Shown: positions 9,483 to 18,318, counted from the stretch's first letter. The stretch: 64,000 bases of DNA from Planctomycetes bacterium syqfu (GCA_020974905.1 CP087563.1:3968001-4032000), one strand, 5' to 3'. The notes: generated by a model not told the origin, from the letters alone. Made by a program: numbers and translations.

Positions 9483-10718
9483 TTACTTTTCATCTTCGTC
9501 ATCATCTAGATCGTCATCTTCATCATCTTCATCGTCGAAGTCACCGTCATCATCCTCGTCATCAAAGTCTTCGTCATCCTCATCGTCTTCATCAGGATCG
9601 AAGTCTTCATCATCGTCATCGTAATCTGCTTCGTCATCATCGTCCGAAACATCATCGGCATCCTGCGCCTCGGACGTTGCGTCTTCGATGCCATCCTCGT
9701 CTTCATCGTCCAGCAGGTCGTCTTCGTCGAGTTCAGCTTCCTCGGCATCTTTCTTTTTCTTGGCAAAGGTCGCACGGAGTTTGGCGCGGCGCTCGGCCCG
9801 TTTGCGATCCGCTTCGCTGGGCCAATCGTATTCCACTTCACCCGTCTCCGGATTTTTCCAATCACGTTGACCGGTATCGTCGGTGCCCTGCTTGGCATCT
9901 TCCTCGGGACGAAGCTCAAGTTTGATCTCGGATTTGACGGTGTCCTGAATAACACGCACGCGGTGTTCGCGGACGAGTTCGAGCGTAGCCATGAATAGGC
10001 CGATGAGTTCACTTTTGGATTTTCGGCCTTCGAACATTTTTTGCAAGGTCATTGTGCCATCACGTTGGAGACGATCGTAAATGTCCTCAGCATGGAGGGC
10101 GATGGGCGTGTCGTCGTAGGTGACATCGTGCGTGCCGGTGTTTCGGCCGATGGATTCGAGAATGCGGGCAAAGGCTTCGCAGAGGTCCAGCACGTTGGCG
10201 TCTTCAAGATCGATCTCAACGGGCTTGGCGTCTTCGGCTTCATCGCCAGCTTCAAGCTGTTTACGGTCGGCCTTGGATAAACGCGTGGGCATGGCAGCAA
10301 AGCGCTTCTCCCATTCCTCACGGCGTTCGTCGAGTTGCATCGCAGCGTCTTTGAATTTTTTGTAAGCCAAGAGCTGCTGCACCAACCCGTATCGCGGATC
10401 GGATTCGCTGAGTCCCTCGTCTTCGTTTTCCTCGCCTTGCTCGCCCTCTTCACCGGCGGGCATGATCATCAGACTTTTGACTTCCAGCAGCGTGGCAGCC
10501 ATCACCAGGAACTCGCCAGCATTGTCGACGTTAAATTGCTCAATGAGTTTCAGATGCTTGAGATACTGCTCGGTGAGTTCCTTCATGGGTAGATCGTAAA
10601 TGTCGATCTCATGCCGCTTGACCAGGTACAGCAACAAATCCAACGGGTCGCTGTAACAGTCGAGGTTCACCCGGTAGTCTTCCAGGGATTGCATCTGATT
10701 GGTTTGCTGTTCGTCCAT
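9483..10718 (-). CDS. scpA: Segregation and condensation protein A with a long acidic tail
   Basis: Kleisin partner of SMC and ScpB in the bacterial condensin complex. Residues about 12-300 match ScpA: the N-terminal VNLDCYSDPLDLLLYLVKR block, DIYDLPMKELTEQYL and FLVMAATLLEVKS, then a winged-helix-like C-domain with DRLQRDGTMTLQKMFEGRKSKSELIGLFMA-type sequence. Beyond it, the last ~95 residues are almost entirely Asp and Glu. Usual ScpA is about 240-280 residues; this is 411. The tail is encoded by a low-complexity run of GAT/GAC/GAA/GAG codons at about 9485-9760. AGGAT precedes the ATG closely. No scpB is adjacent. Confidence 0.92.
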   Translation of the reverse strand: MDEQQTNQMQSLEDYRVNLDCYSDPLDLLLYLVKRHEIDIYDLPMKELTEQYLKHLKLIEQFNVDNAGEFLVMAATLLEVKSLMIMPAGEEGEQGEENEDEGLSESDPRYGLVQQLLAYKKFKDAAMQLDERREEWEKRFAAMPTRLSKADRKQLEAGDEAEDAKPVEIDLEDANVLDLCEAFARILESIGRNTGTHDVTYDDTPIALHAEDIYDRLQRDGTMTLQKMFEGRKSKSELIGLFMATLELVREHRVRVIQDTVKSEIKLELRPEEDAKQGTDDTGQRDWKNPETGEVEYDWPSEADRKRAERRAKLRATFAKKKKDAEEAELDEDDLLDDEDEDGIEDATSEAQDADDVSDDDDEADYDDDDEDFDPDEDDEDDEDFDDEDDDGDFDDEDDEDDDLDDDEDEK

Positions 10719-10799
10719 GTATCCTGCTCTAACTTCCGGGACTCAAAAACAGGTGACCGCCACTGGCAAAATCGGCCACAATGGCGATACTGTACACCC

Positions 10800-11819
10800 A
10801 TGAGCAATCCGGATAAAGCGTCGATCCTCGATTTGGCCCGTAAGGTGCTTGAAGCTGAAGCCTCCGCGGTGAGTCAGATCCCTGTTGATGACAGTCTGAT
10901 CAAGGCGGTCGAGTTGGCAACAGACAACACCCATCCCCAGGCTGGCGGCTCAGTTGTCGTCACCGGGATGGGCAAATGTAACTTCATTGCCCAGAAAATC
11001 TCGGCCACCCTGGCGAGCACCGGCACCCCCTCCCAATTCCTGCACCCGGCAGAAGCCATGCACGGTGATCTGGGGCGGATTCGCCAGCGTGACGTGGTGG
11101 TCCTGCTGTCTCACAGTGGGAACACCGAGGAGATCATCACACTTGCAGCCCTGCTCAAACAGGACAACGTCCCCATGATCGCGATCACGGGTAACCGCGA
11201 CTCGCATCTATCGCGATTGGCAGACGTAACACTCTGGATCGGCCAGATCACCGAAGCCTGCCCGCATAATCTGGCTCCAACGGCATCGACGACTGCCATG
11301 CTCGGGATTGGTGACGCGCTGGCAATGTGCATCAGCCAGGCCAAGGACTTCCAGGCTGCTGACTTCCATAAATTCCATCCCGGCGGGTCACTGGGTAAAC
11401 AACTCATGCTCGTCACCGAAGCCATGCGGTTTAAGGTCGGTTCGACGCTGCTGCTGATCCCCACGGGGACCACGCTGGCGGACGCCTATGCAATGTCCAG
11501 CAGTGAGGCGAATCCTAGTCTCCGCCGTGCCGGGGCCATGCTCATCGTCGCAGAGGATGGGAAGCTGGCAGGCATCTTCACCGACGGTGACCTGCGTCGC
11601 CTGGTGATGAAAGATCCTGCCAACGCGATGAATCAGCAGGTCGAAAACGTGATGATCAAAAACCCCAAGCATCTGACCGACACCGCACTGGTCCGCGATG
11701 CTGTACAAATGGTCCGCGAAACGCGCATCGACGAAATCCCCGTGGTCGACAGTGACAACAAACCCGTGGGCCTGATTGACGTGCAGGACCTGGTGGCATT
11801 GAAAGTGATTGAATCGTGA
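10800..11819 (+). CDS. kdsD: Arabinose-5-phosphate isomerase (KpsF/GutQ type)
   Basis: Converts ribulose 5-phosphate to arabinose 5-phosphate, the first step to Kdo for lipopolysaccharide. The 339 residues contain an N-terminal SIS domain (VVVTGMGKCNFIAQKI, LSHSGNTEEI, PTASTTAMLGIGDALA, FHKFHPGGSLGK) and a C-terminal pair of CBS repeats (about 205-339, with GIFTDGDLRR and VGLIDVQDL). The ATG at 10800 gives the family's normal N-terminus; the frame is open further upstream into scpA antisense but without similarity. It is followed by kdsC 119 bases downstream, so the two probably form one unit. Confidence 0.93.
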   Translation: MSNPDKASILDLARKVLEAEASAVSQIPVDDSLIKAVELATDNTHPQAGGSVVVTGMGKCNFIAQKISATLASTGTPSQFLHPAEAMHGDLGRIRQRDVVVLLSHSGNTEEIITLAALLKQDNVPMIAITGNRDSHLSRLADVTLWIGQITEACPHNLAPTASTTAMLGIGDALAMCISQAKDFQAADFHKFHPGGSLGKQLMLVTEAMRFKVGSTLLLIPTGTTLADAYAMSSSEANPSLRRAGAMLIVAEDGKLAGIFTDGDLRRLVMKDPANAMNQQVENVMIKNPKHLTDTALVRDAVQMVRETRIDEIPVVDSDNKPVGLIDVQDLVALKVIES

Positions 11820-11825
11820 AGTAAT

Positions 11826-11931
11826 GGGGTTTAGGATTTGGGTTTTTGGGTGTAGGGTCAAGACATGTCAGCTACACGACATAAATCACCATAATCCGCC
11901 CCCCAACCCCCAAACCCTGAACCCCACCCCC
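11826..11931. repeat. Degenerate telomere-like G/T-rich and C/A-rich arms
   Basis: A GGGGTTTAGGATTTGGG-type tract (11826-11857) and a complementary CCCCCAAACCCTGAACCCC-type tract (about 11900-11931) form an imperfect inverted repeat in the kdsD-kdsC spacer. Similar heptamer tracts occur at 14093-14131 and 43912-43944. Confidence 0.6.
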
Positions 11932-11938
11932 TTAAAAA

Positions 11939-12457
11939 ATGCAAGACAAATTCCCTGATATCAAACTACTGGTCTTCGACGTCGATGGCGTGTTCTCCGA
12001 CGGGGGCATTATCCTTTCGGACGTGGGCATAGAAACCAAACGCTACAACGTCCGCGACGGCTTTGGTGTTGTCGCTGCCCGCAAGATGGGAATTGAAGTC
12101 GGCATTCTCACCGGCCGAGCCAATCGCAATGTGACGATGCGCATGCGCGAGTTGGGCATCCCTCATGTCGTGAGTAAATGCACGCACAAAGGCGAAGGCA
12201 TTGAGCGCATCGCCAAGCTGTATGACATCCCGCTGGAGAATATCGCCTACCTCGGGGACGACCTGATCGACTTACCCGCGATGACCCGCGTGGCCTATCC
12301 CATGGCCGTGGCAGATGCGGAGGAACCGGTCAAAGCCCACGCAAAATACATCACCACCCAACCCGGCGGCCACGGTGCCGTGCGCGATGCAATCAACCAC
12401 GTACTCGAAAAACTTGGGCGCTATGATGAGTTGGTGCAGAAGTATCTGGAGATGTGA
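11939..12457 (+). CDS. kdsC: 3-deoxy-D-manno-octulosonate 8-phosphate phosphatase
   Basis: HAD-superfamily phosphatase of 172 residues that removes phosphate from Kdo 8-phosphate. It lacks a cap domain, as is normal for KdsC. HAD motifs are visible: DVDGVFSDGG (nucleophile Asp), LTGRAN, the KCTHKGEG lysine block and GDDLIDLPAM. The C-terminal PGGHGAVRDAI segment, which closes the neighbouring active site in the tetramer, is present. It lies 119 bases after kdsD in the same direction. kdsA is 24 kb away in this window. Confidence 0.93.
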   Translation: MQDKFPDIKLLVFDVDGVFSDGGIILSDVGIETKRYNVRDGFGVVAARKMGIEVGILTGRANRNVTMRMRELGIPHVVSKCTHKGEGIERIAKLYDIPLENIAYLGDDLIDLPAMTRVAYPMAVADAEEPVKAHAKYITTQPGGHGAVRDAINHVLEKLGRYDELVQKYLEM

Positions 12458-12508
12458 TTGTTCACACGCGCGAATCGGGAGCGTGTTCAACGATTCATTT
12501 CAAGGCCT

Positions 12509-12539
12509 CCCCTGGGACTGAAGTCCCAGGGCTTTAATG
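12509..12539 (+). repeat. Palindromic repeat, GGGCTTTAAT family, copy 1
   Basis: CCCTGGGACT and AGTCCCAGGG arms are followed by the family's conserved CTTTAAT flank. The 12458-12749 gap between convergent kdsC and adk holds this copy, copy 2, and no credible gene. Confidence 0.85.
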
Positions 12540-12634
12540 CGCATGCGATGACGTTGGAGCGAGATTTGATTCTTGCAGTGGCGTTTGAGTTGGATCATCA
12601 GGATGCGAATCTTGCCTGTGATGACCGCATATTC

Positions 12635-12668
12635 AAATAAAGCCCCGGGGTTTTAACCCCAGGGCCGT
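12635..12668 (-). repeat. Palindromic repeat, GGGCTTTAAT family, copy 2
   Basis: ATAAAGCCCC then GGGGTTTTAACCCC. The stem sequence differs from copy 1 by paired changes (GGGACT/AGTCCC to GGGGTT/AACCCC), while the ATTAAAGC-type flank is conserved. Confidence 0.85.
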
Positions 12669-12749
12669 GTATCGCTTGATCCACATACACCGAGATGCAT
12701 GCGTTGATCTTCAATATTGCGTTGTCAACTTCCGCGCTTCCGGGGGGGG

Positions 12750-13367
12750 TTACCCCATGAACTTGGCGAAGTGGCTTTCCTGAATGGGGGTCACGACTTC
12801 GAGCACATCATGGAGCACGCGGGCGGGTGACTGCACCGCGTTGACTTCGTAGATGATCTCATCGTTATAGTGATCGAGCACCGGCTTGGTTTCGGCTTCG
12901 TACACTTTCCAGCGATTACGGATCACGTTTTCATCAGCATCATCCGTACGGTTTTCCTTGACCGCACGGCGACGCAGGCGATCGATCATCGCTTCTTCGT
13001 CTTCACAGACCAGGTGCACCACCGCGTAAATCTCAACGAGTTCGTCCATCATCTGGGCTTGCTCGAGTGTGCGGGGGATACCATCAAGAATCAGCAGGTC
13101 GCTGTTGGGTTTGTATTCATGCGTTGCACAGCGGCTTTGGATGGACTGATGCCACATGCGGACGGTCACATCATCGGGAACCAGTTCGCCACGGGAGGAG
13201 TATTCGTAAAAAATCTTGCCCAGTTCACTGTGGACATCAAGGTTGCGGAAGACGTCGCCACAGGCACAGTGGAAGTAGCCGGGAATCCGACCGAGAATTT
13301 TTCCTTGTGTTCCCTTACCTGACCCCGGTGCACCTAACAGTAAAGCAGTCTTGAATCGATTTGGCAT
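12750..13367 (-). CDS. adk: Adenylate kinase
   Basis: Interconverts ATP + AMP and two ADP. The 205-residue protein has P-loop GAPGSGKGTQ near residue 11, the CGDVFR AMP-binding block, ELVPDDVTVRMW, and DGIPRTLEQ (usual DGFPRT with Phe replaced by Ile). The LID is of the short kind, without zinc-binding Cys. The ATG at 13367 follows the sequence that fits the family's N-terminus; upstream in-frame codons show no similarity. It lies downstream of nuoA on the same strand with a 144-base gap. Confidence 0.88.
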   Translation of the reverse strand: MPNRFKTALLLGAPGSGKGTQGKILGRIPGYFHCACGDVFRNLDVHSELGKIFYEYSSRGELVPDDVTVRMWHQSIQSRCATHEYKPNSDLLILDGIPRTLEQAQMMDELVEIYAVVHLVCEDEEAMIDRLRRRAVKENRTDDADENVIRNRWKVYEAETKPVLDHYNDEIIYEVNAVQSPARVLHDVLEVVTPIQESHFAKFMG

Positions 13368-13511
13368 GGTAGTTTTGACCTGATGTTGATTAATTGAGAA
13401 AGACCCAGGCACCGCCCCGGCTCCATCGAGCGACGGCCCCACACTGATACGTCCCAGTTTATTTCTCACATGTCAACGGCATCGGACCTCCATGGCCGAG
13501 TCGTGCATGTG

Positions 13512-13985
13512 TTACGCATCAACCAAACTGGCGGGATTGGTGGCGGACTCTTCAAGCACTTCAGGATCACGGCGAGCCAGTGACTTCATGTCGACATGAG
13601 CGGTGCCACGAATCGAGGTGTTAACCGCGGATCGCACCCAGTCAAGACTGCCGGAATACCATTCGTATGCAAAACCGATGATGATGATCGCCAGAAACGG
13701 CAAGCCAACGATCAATGCTTCTTTGGGGAATTGGCGGAAGACGGCAGCCCAGGGATAGGTCAACGCCACTTCCACGTCAAAGACAAGATAAAACAGGGCA
13801 ACAATATAAAAACGCAGGTCAAACTGGACCCAGGAGGTGCCAATCGTCGGTTCACCGCATTCGTAAATCGCCTTCTTTTCACGGTTGGGCATGTTGGGGC
13901 GAAGAAACCAGCCGCCAACCAAGCCACCGATGACGAAAAGAATACCGAAGCCGGCAAAAAGCGTGATGGAAAGTAACTGCTGCAT
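13512..13985 (-). CDS. nuoA: NADH-quinone oxidoreductase subunit A
   Basis: Small membrane subunit of complex I with three predicted helices: about residues 5-27, 60-82 and 90-112. The hallmark loop YECGEPTIGTSWVQFDLRFY and the FDVEVALTYPW block are present. At 157 residues it is longer than the usual 115-145, with a hydrophilic C-terminal tail of about 35 residues. Unlike most genomes, no nuoB/C/D follows; adk is next. The other complex I genes must be elsewhere. A possible regulatory gap of 272 bases lies upstream. Confidence 0.93.
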   Translation of the reverse strand: MQQLLSITLFAGFGILFVIGGLVGGWFLRPNMPNREKKAIYECGEPTIGTSWVQFDLRFYIVALFYLVFDVEVALTYPWAAVFRQFPKEALIVGLPFLAIIIIGFAYEWYSGSLDWVRSAVNTSIRGTAHVDMKSLARRDPEVLEESATNPASLVDA

Positions 13986-14092
13986 GGCGAGAGTTAGTCC
14001 TGTCCATTAATTCCTGTTCAAGCTCCGGACAAACCGGTCGTCAGAGCGATGACATCTTACTCTGCATGCGGATACGGGACAACCGGGAAGCG

Positions 14093-14131
14093 GATTTGGG
14101 ATTTGGGATTTGGGATTTGGGATTTGGGATT
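14093..14131 (+). repeat. Short tandem repeat (GGGATTT)n
   Basis: Five and a half perfect copies of the heptamer GGGATTT. It lies in the space between the nuoA start and the short-chain dehydrogenase stop. Confidence 0.9.
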
Positions 14132-14146
14132 TCGTCCGAATCTTAA

Positions 14147-14230
14147 ACCGCTTGCGGTTTAGCGCGTCACGCGAGATGCAAATATTCTTTGGCGTCCGTT
14201 TAATTCATGGAGCGCTAAACCGCAAGCGGT
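14147..14230. repeat. Inverted repeat with 19-base perfect arms (ACCGCTTGCGGTTTAGCGC)
   Basis: The arm at 14147-14165 and its exact complement at 14212-14230 flank a 46-base centre. Each arm also contains the small palindrome ACCGCTTGCGGT. It looks like a REP-type element; no transposase is nearby. Confidence 0.8.
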
Positions 14231-14257
14231 TGCGTTTGGCAATGTCGCATCCGGTGA

Positions 14258-15076
14258 TCACTCACTGCGGCGTTTGTGCATCCGGCGCAGTGCCCAGGCA
14301 CTGACGCCGGGGAACACGGTGGTCAACCCCAACCCCAAACGCGTGGGCCAGTGCGGCCAGACTTCGGGTTTGGGTTTGGATCGGGCGATGTTCTTGAGAA
14401 TGCATTTGGCGACATGCTCGGGCTTCTGCATGAAAGCATCGGGGGTGTTCAGCCCCACGGAGTCTTTACCTGCCTTGTCAGCAACGCGGTTGAAAAACTC
14501 GGTGTACGTGCCGATGGGATGGACGGAACTCACGGCGATGTGCGTGCCGATGAGTTCAGCGCGGAGTGCGCCCGCCAGCGAATCCTGCGCCGCTTTGGTC
14601 GCTGCGTAGTACCCATACATCGGCAGGCTGATCTCTGAACAGGCGCTGGAACATATGATGATGTGTCCACCGCCCTGCTGCTTCATGATTGGGATCGACT
14701 GCTTGAGGCAGCGTACCGTGCCATAGAAATTGGTCTCGAACATGTCGCGTATTTGCTGATCGGTCGCCTCTTCAATGCTGGCATAGAGTCCGTAGCCGGC
14801 GTTGGCGAACATGACATCGAGCTTGCCGACTTGTTCGATGGCTTGCTCAAAGAGCGTGGTGACACTGTCATCATCGCAGACATCGCATGGGATGACTGTT
14901 GCTTCCCCGCCCTGCTGCTTGATCTGCTCTGCGGTTTGCTCCAGTGCATCAAGTCCACGGGCCGCCAGGACAACGCGCATGCCTGCTGCGGCACAGGCCA
15001 TGGCGGTGGCTTTACCGATGCCGGAACTGGCGCCGGTGATGAGGATGGTCTTACCCGCAAGGTGCTTGGTGTTCAT
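14258..15076 (-). CDS. Short-chain dehydrogenase/reductase
   Basis: Classical SDR of 272 residues, NAD(P)-dependent. The cofactor motif TGASSGIG is near residue 14, followed by FANAGYG, a catalytic Ser in CSSACSE and the YYAATK Tyr-Lys pair. The C-terminal ~40 residues contain KPKPEVWPHWPTRLGLG and a hydrophobic stretch, as in SDRs associated with membranes. The substrate cannot be inferred. The ATG at 15076 is chosen over one nine codons upstream because it places TILITGASSGIG at the normal distance. It follows the glycoside hydrolase gene on the same strand with a 57-base gap. Confidence 0.88.
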   Translation of the reverse strand: MNTKHLAGKTILITGASSGIGKATAMACAAAGMRVVLAARGLDALEQTAEQIKQQGGEATVIPCDVCDDDSVTTLFEQAIEQVGKLDVMFANAGYGLYASIEEATDQQIRDMFETNFYGTVRCLKQSIPIMKQQGGGHIIICSSACSEISLPMYGYYAATKAAQDSLAGALRAELIGTHIAVSSVHPIGTYTEFFNRVADKAGKDSVGLNTPDAFMQKPEHVAKCILKNIARSKPKPEVWPHWPTRLGLGLTTVFPGVSAWALRRMHKRRSE

Positions 15077-15133
15077 ATGTGCATGATAACGCCATGCAGA
15101 CATCCATTCAGGTCAAGATCATCGAATCAATGT

Positions 15134-17149
15134 TTATTGTTCGTCTGAAAGGATCGTGGTCTGAATGGCGTTGACTGTTACAGTCCCAGCAGGCGAAGCG
15201 CTCTTGCGTGTGACCATGACCCAGAGACTGCTCAGCGGGTAATGTAACTTGCGATCCTTGGCACCGCCCCAACTGGACTGCGGCTTGGCGTTGCTCAAAT
15301 TCAATGTCACCGGCTGGCCTGCCTTGGGCGTATTGAGTTTGTACTGAAACGTCTGTCCGGTCTGATCAACCACACGCAGGCTTAAATCCGCCGATGCGAT
15401 GTCTGCATCAATGCTGACTTTTTCAATGTTCAATTTCGGGTCGAGCAGTTTGAAAGCTGAGACATAATTGCCCCCACCGGTAAAGTCGTAATGAATCACC
15501 AACGGTTGCCCATTTTTCTCAGGCACGTCCATCGAGCCATTGGCACCCTTGAACTCCGGGCCGTTGGTGAATTTCCATCGACCACGTGCATGCGTTAAGG
15601 GCAACTGAAAATCGCGCCCCGCTACCGGCTGGGAGATGGGTTTGATCTGCCCCTTTGTGTCCCATGCAATGGCAATCGGATAGCCATGCAGTGGCAGGTG
15701 ATGGATCGCAACGTCATTGCCCGCACGTTGAACCAAGTGATTCAGGGACATGCCAGTGACCAGGTTGGTGATCTGAATAGTGGTATCCGAAGGCACCTCA
15801 AGTACAGGCAAGTAGGCTAAAGGTGGATTGTGTTCACCATTGATCCGACCATGCCGCCAGATAAACGTCACGTAGCCTTTGTCCGTTTTAAACCAGTAAG
15901 CCTGTGGTGAATGATCGGTGATGTAGGAATCGACTGGACGTTTTTTCCAGACATCATTTTCATCCAGCTGAGCGGACTTGGACTGAAGCTCGACAGGTGG
16001 CTGAGGCATGAACTGGTAATACCCGCCAAGCAACTGGGCCATGCGACGCAGTGCAAAGAATGCGTTCTTCGGAGCAAAACCTTCGGACTTATGGCGCACG
16101 AGTCCGAAGTTGTCTTCGTTGACAGCGGGGTTGCGCCCATCATTCATCAGGTCATAAAGGCAGTAGGTTTTCATGTTCGGCCAAGCCAATCCGGCTACCG
16201 TGCTGCGGACGAGATAGGCAGCCTGTACCTCTTGGGTATAGCCTGCATAAAGTCCTGCTTTGAGTGTGTGGTTAAATGTGGTGTAGCCCACCTCAGTCAC
16301 CCAGATACCCAGCTTGCGGCCAAGGTGCTGCTGCATGTGATTTTCAAGTGTCTGCCACAATGAACGCATCGAGTGATCATCACCTGCTGCGGAGATGCCA
16401 TCGCGCTTTGCAATACCATCACCACCGTAGGGCACCACTTCCGGGGGAAGTCGGAACGAATAAGGATGCAGCGTCAGACCATCAACCCGGGCAAAGGCAT
16501 GCGGGTATCGCTTGATCATGTGCATGGAACCTGGAGGCGTTCCCGCGCCGGTAATTACCGTGCGGTCGGGATCAACCTGCTTGATCGCAGCAGCAGACTT
16601 CTCAACGAGTTTTGCAAACTCAGTTAACCACGGCGCATCACCCTTGGCATTCCAGGCGCCGCCGTACTGCTTGGCAAAATGGAAGTTGCTCGGTTCGTTC
16701 CATAACTCAAAGGCAAGGATGTTGTGATTACCTTTGAAATGATTCGCCAACCATGCTGCAAAATTGGCGTAGCCTTCGGCATCAAGCGGGTTGTCATACA
16801 GCTTGTTGCCATAACCGAGCATGAGAATGATCTTGATATCAGCTTGTAATGCAGCATTGATCCAGACTTCGTCCTGGGGGTCCAACGCATATTGTCCTTT
16901 GACTTTTTCGGTTCTTCCCCACGACAAGCCATCACGGATCGTGGACACGCCCATCTGCTTGAGTATGGGGATAAGCTTCTGGACTTCCCAACCACGATCC
17001 TGCCAACGCATGTGCGTGCAGTTGCCAAACCGCGGGACTGCTGCAATCGGCTCAAAGTCCGGCGCCGCGTCCTGAGCGGATATCGGCATGCTGGCAAAAC
17101 AAAGGAAACAGCCCAGGAGCATAGACAGAAAAGACAGACGTACAAACAT
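15134..17149 (-). CDS. Secreted glycoside hydrolase, clan GH-A type (GH5/GH39-like)
   Basis: Predicted secreted enzyme of 671 residues acting on a polysaccharide or oligosaccharide. A signal peptide (FLSMLLGCFLCFASMPISAQD) ends near residue 27. The (beta/alpha)8 domain spans about 35-400, with the acid/base Glu152 in ELWNEPS and the nucleophile Glu286 in VTEVGY; the 134-residue spacing fits clan A. The last ~250 residues look like beta-sandwich modules, perhaps carbohydrate binding (GGNYVSAFKL..., VSIDADIASADLSLRVVD). The ATG at 17149 has AGGAA upstream. The gene follows a prepilin-like gene on the same strand after 148 bases. The exact family and substrate are unresolved. Confidence 0.82.
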   Translation of the reverse strand: MFVRLSFLSMLLGCFLCFASMPISAQDAAPDFEPIAAVPRFGNCTHMRWQDRGWEVQKLIPILKQMGVSTIRDGLSWGRTEKVKGQYALDPQDEVWINAALQADIKIILMLGYGNKLYDNPLDAEGYANFAAWLANHFKGNHNILAFELWNEPSNFHFAKQYGGAWNAKGDAPWLTEFAKLVEKSAAAIKQVDPDRTVITGAGTPPGSMHMIKRYPHAFARVDGLTLHPYSFRLPPEVVPYGGDGIAKRDGISAAGDDHSMRSLWQTLENHMQQHLGRKLGIWVTEVGYTTFNHTLKAGLYAGYTQEVQAAYLVRSTVAGLAWPNMKTYCLYDLMNDGRNPAVNEDNFGLVRHKSEGFAPKNAFFALRRMAQLLGGYYQFMPQPPVELQSKSAQLDENDVWKKRPVDSYITDHSPQAYWFKTDKGYVTFIWRHGRINGEHNPPLAYLPVLEVPSDTTIQITNLVTGMSLNHLVQRAGNDVAIHHLPLHGYPIAIAWDTKGQIKPISQPVAGRDFQLPLTHARGRWKFTNGPEFKGANGSMDVPEKNGQPLVIHYDFTGGGNYVSAFKLLDPKLNIEKVSIDADIASADLSLRVVDQTGQTFQYKLNTPKAGQPVTLNLSNAKPQSSWGGAKDRKLHYPLSSLWVMVTRKSASPAGTVTVNAIQTTILSDEQ

Positions 17150-17297
17150 GATCAACGGTTCCTGATAGTGATATTGCATGACGGGATAATGGGCATACCG
17201 CAAGACTGGCTCTTACCCCTGTCAACGACACACAGATGTGTGCTTGTTATTGGCGTAGGTACTGACGAATGCAAACTTGTAAGCAAACATGGGCGCG

Positions 17298-18059
17298 TTA
17301 CTGTTCCCAACGCCATTGAATGTTATAGACCTCTTGCTGAACGGTGGCTGATGCGTGACCGTCCTGGAAGAGAATATTGCTGTACTTATTCATGTGTCGA
17401 GCGTACAGCGGGTCGACTTTCACTGAATTGGTTTCAGCCCACTTGCTGGGATACTTGGCCAATGCAACGCGGCTGATGGATGAACTGCCGGGATTGTCAG
17501 CAGACAGCAGATAAGTCCCGTCACCGAGCAAGAATGCCTTGCCCGGTGACTTCCACAGATCCATGCGGTTCTGACGGTAGACACCGTTGGTTGAGGAAGA
17601 GTTGGCGTGGACGGTGTGTTCGGAAAACGAATAGCTGAAGCGCACCTTATCCGTGTTTGCGAGGTTGTAAATCGATGTGATATACAAAGCGAAACTACCA
17701 CCACCGGCATAATAAAGACGGGTCTCCTCTTGATCCTCACGGCAACTGAGCACGTTCAAGGACATCTTGGTCGTCCGCAGCAATGCCGCAAAGGGTCTAA
17801 AGAAGTAGCGGTTGTCCCCGGAGTAAGCATAGGTGTTGGTCGGGAAGCGTTCCTGATTTTCTGCGGCATAGGTGTAGTAACTGATGCCGATCTGACGCTG
17901 ATTGCTCAGACAAGCTGAAGCGTTTGCCGCCTTGCGAGCTTGCCCCAAAGCTGGCAGGAGAATGGCAATAAGCAGCGAGATAATCGAGATGACCACCAAT
18001 AACTCAATCAATGTAAACGCCTGTAAATGACGACGATAGCCCATGAGGTAATTTGGCAT
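17298..18059 (-). CDS. Secreted prepilin-like protein (type II pseudopilin N-terminus)
   Basis: Protein of 253 residues with a class III signal: a short basic leader, then [25 protein letters not shown] near residues 14-38, typical of prepilin peptidase substrates. The body is a globular domain of the kind abundant in Planctomycetes, ending with an [16 protein letters not shown] block that resembles the H-X9-DG motif of such proteins (here with ten residues between His and Asp-Gly). AAAGGAAT lies upstream of the ATG. It precedes a glycoside hydrolase and follows another on the same strand. Function is unknown; I infer surface or periplasmic assembly linked to polysaccharide use. Confidence 0.85.
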   Translation of the reverse strand: MPNYLMGYRRHLQAFTLIELLVVISIISLLIAILLPALGQARKAANASACLSNQRQIGISYYTYAAENQERFPTNTYAYSGDNRYFFRPFAALLRTTKMSLNVLSCREDQEETRLYYAGGGSFALYITSIYNLANTDKVRFSYSFSEHTVHANSSSTNGVYRQNRMDLWKSPGKAFLLGDGTYLLSADNPGSSSISRVALAKYPSKWAETNSVKVDPLYARHMNKYSNILFQDGHASATVQQEVYNIQWRWEQ

Positions 18060-18150
18060 GGCTATTCCTTTCAGGTTTAAACAGAACGATATACGAATCA
18101 GGAATACAAAAAGTATTTACGAAACGGCAGATGCAACTTACACCCATGTA

Positions 18151-18178
18151 ATGTTATACCGGTGTAAATAACAGTCAA
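18151..18178 (-). promoter_or_regulatory. Promoter with an embedded LacI-type operator, prepilin-like gene
   Basis: On the minus strand TTGACT and TAACAT are 16 bases apart. The spacer and edges contain TTACACCGGTATAA (18154-18167), a 14-base palindrome with one mismatch and a central CG, as in LacI/GalR operators. A further half-site TTACACC lies at 18138-18144 on the plus strand. Confidence 0.55.
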
Positions 18179-18245
18179 TCAGATTGATCAAAAATATTTG
18201 ATCGACATCCGCCGAAACGGCCAATGGATGACGGGGACTGGAATA

Positions 18246-18281
18246 AAAAAAGCCACCCGCCCAATGGACAGGTGGCTTTCA
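18246..18281 (-). terminator. Rho-independent terminator of the large glycoside hydrolase gene
   Basis: AAGCCACC and GGTGGCTT arms form a strong stem, followed on the minus strand by seven T. Confidence 0.85.
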
Positions 18282-18318
18282 TTTCACAATGCAACGCCCT
18301 GTATGCTATCTCACCAAC

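Noticed and set aside
9433-9624. Plus-strand open frame encoding almost only Ser and Lys
   Set aside because: It is the antisense of the Asp/Glu codon run in the scpA tail; GAT/GAC-rich DNA automatically gives Ser codons on the other strand.
12458-12640. Small plus-strand frame between kdsC and adk
   Set aside because: It reads through a palindromic repeat and has no ribosome-binding site or recognisable sequence.
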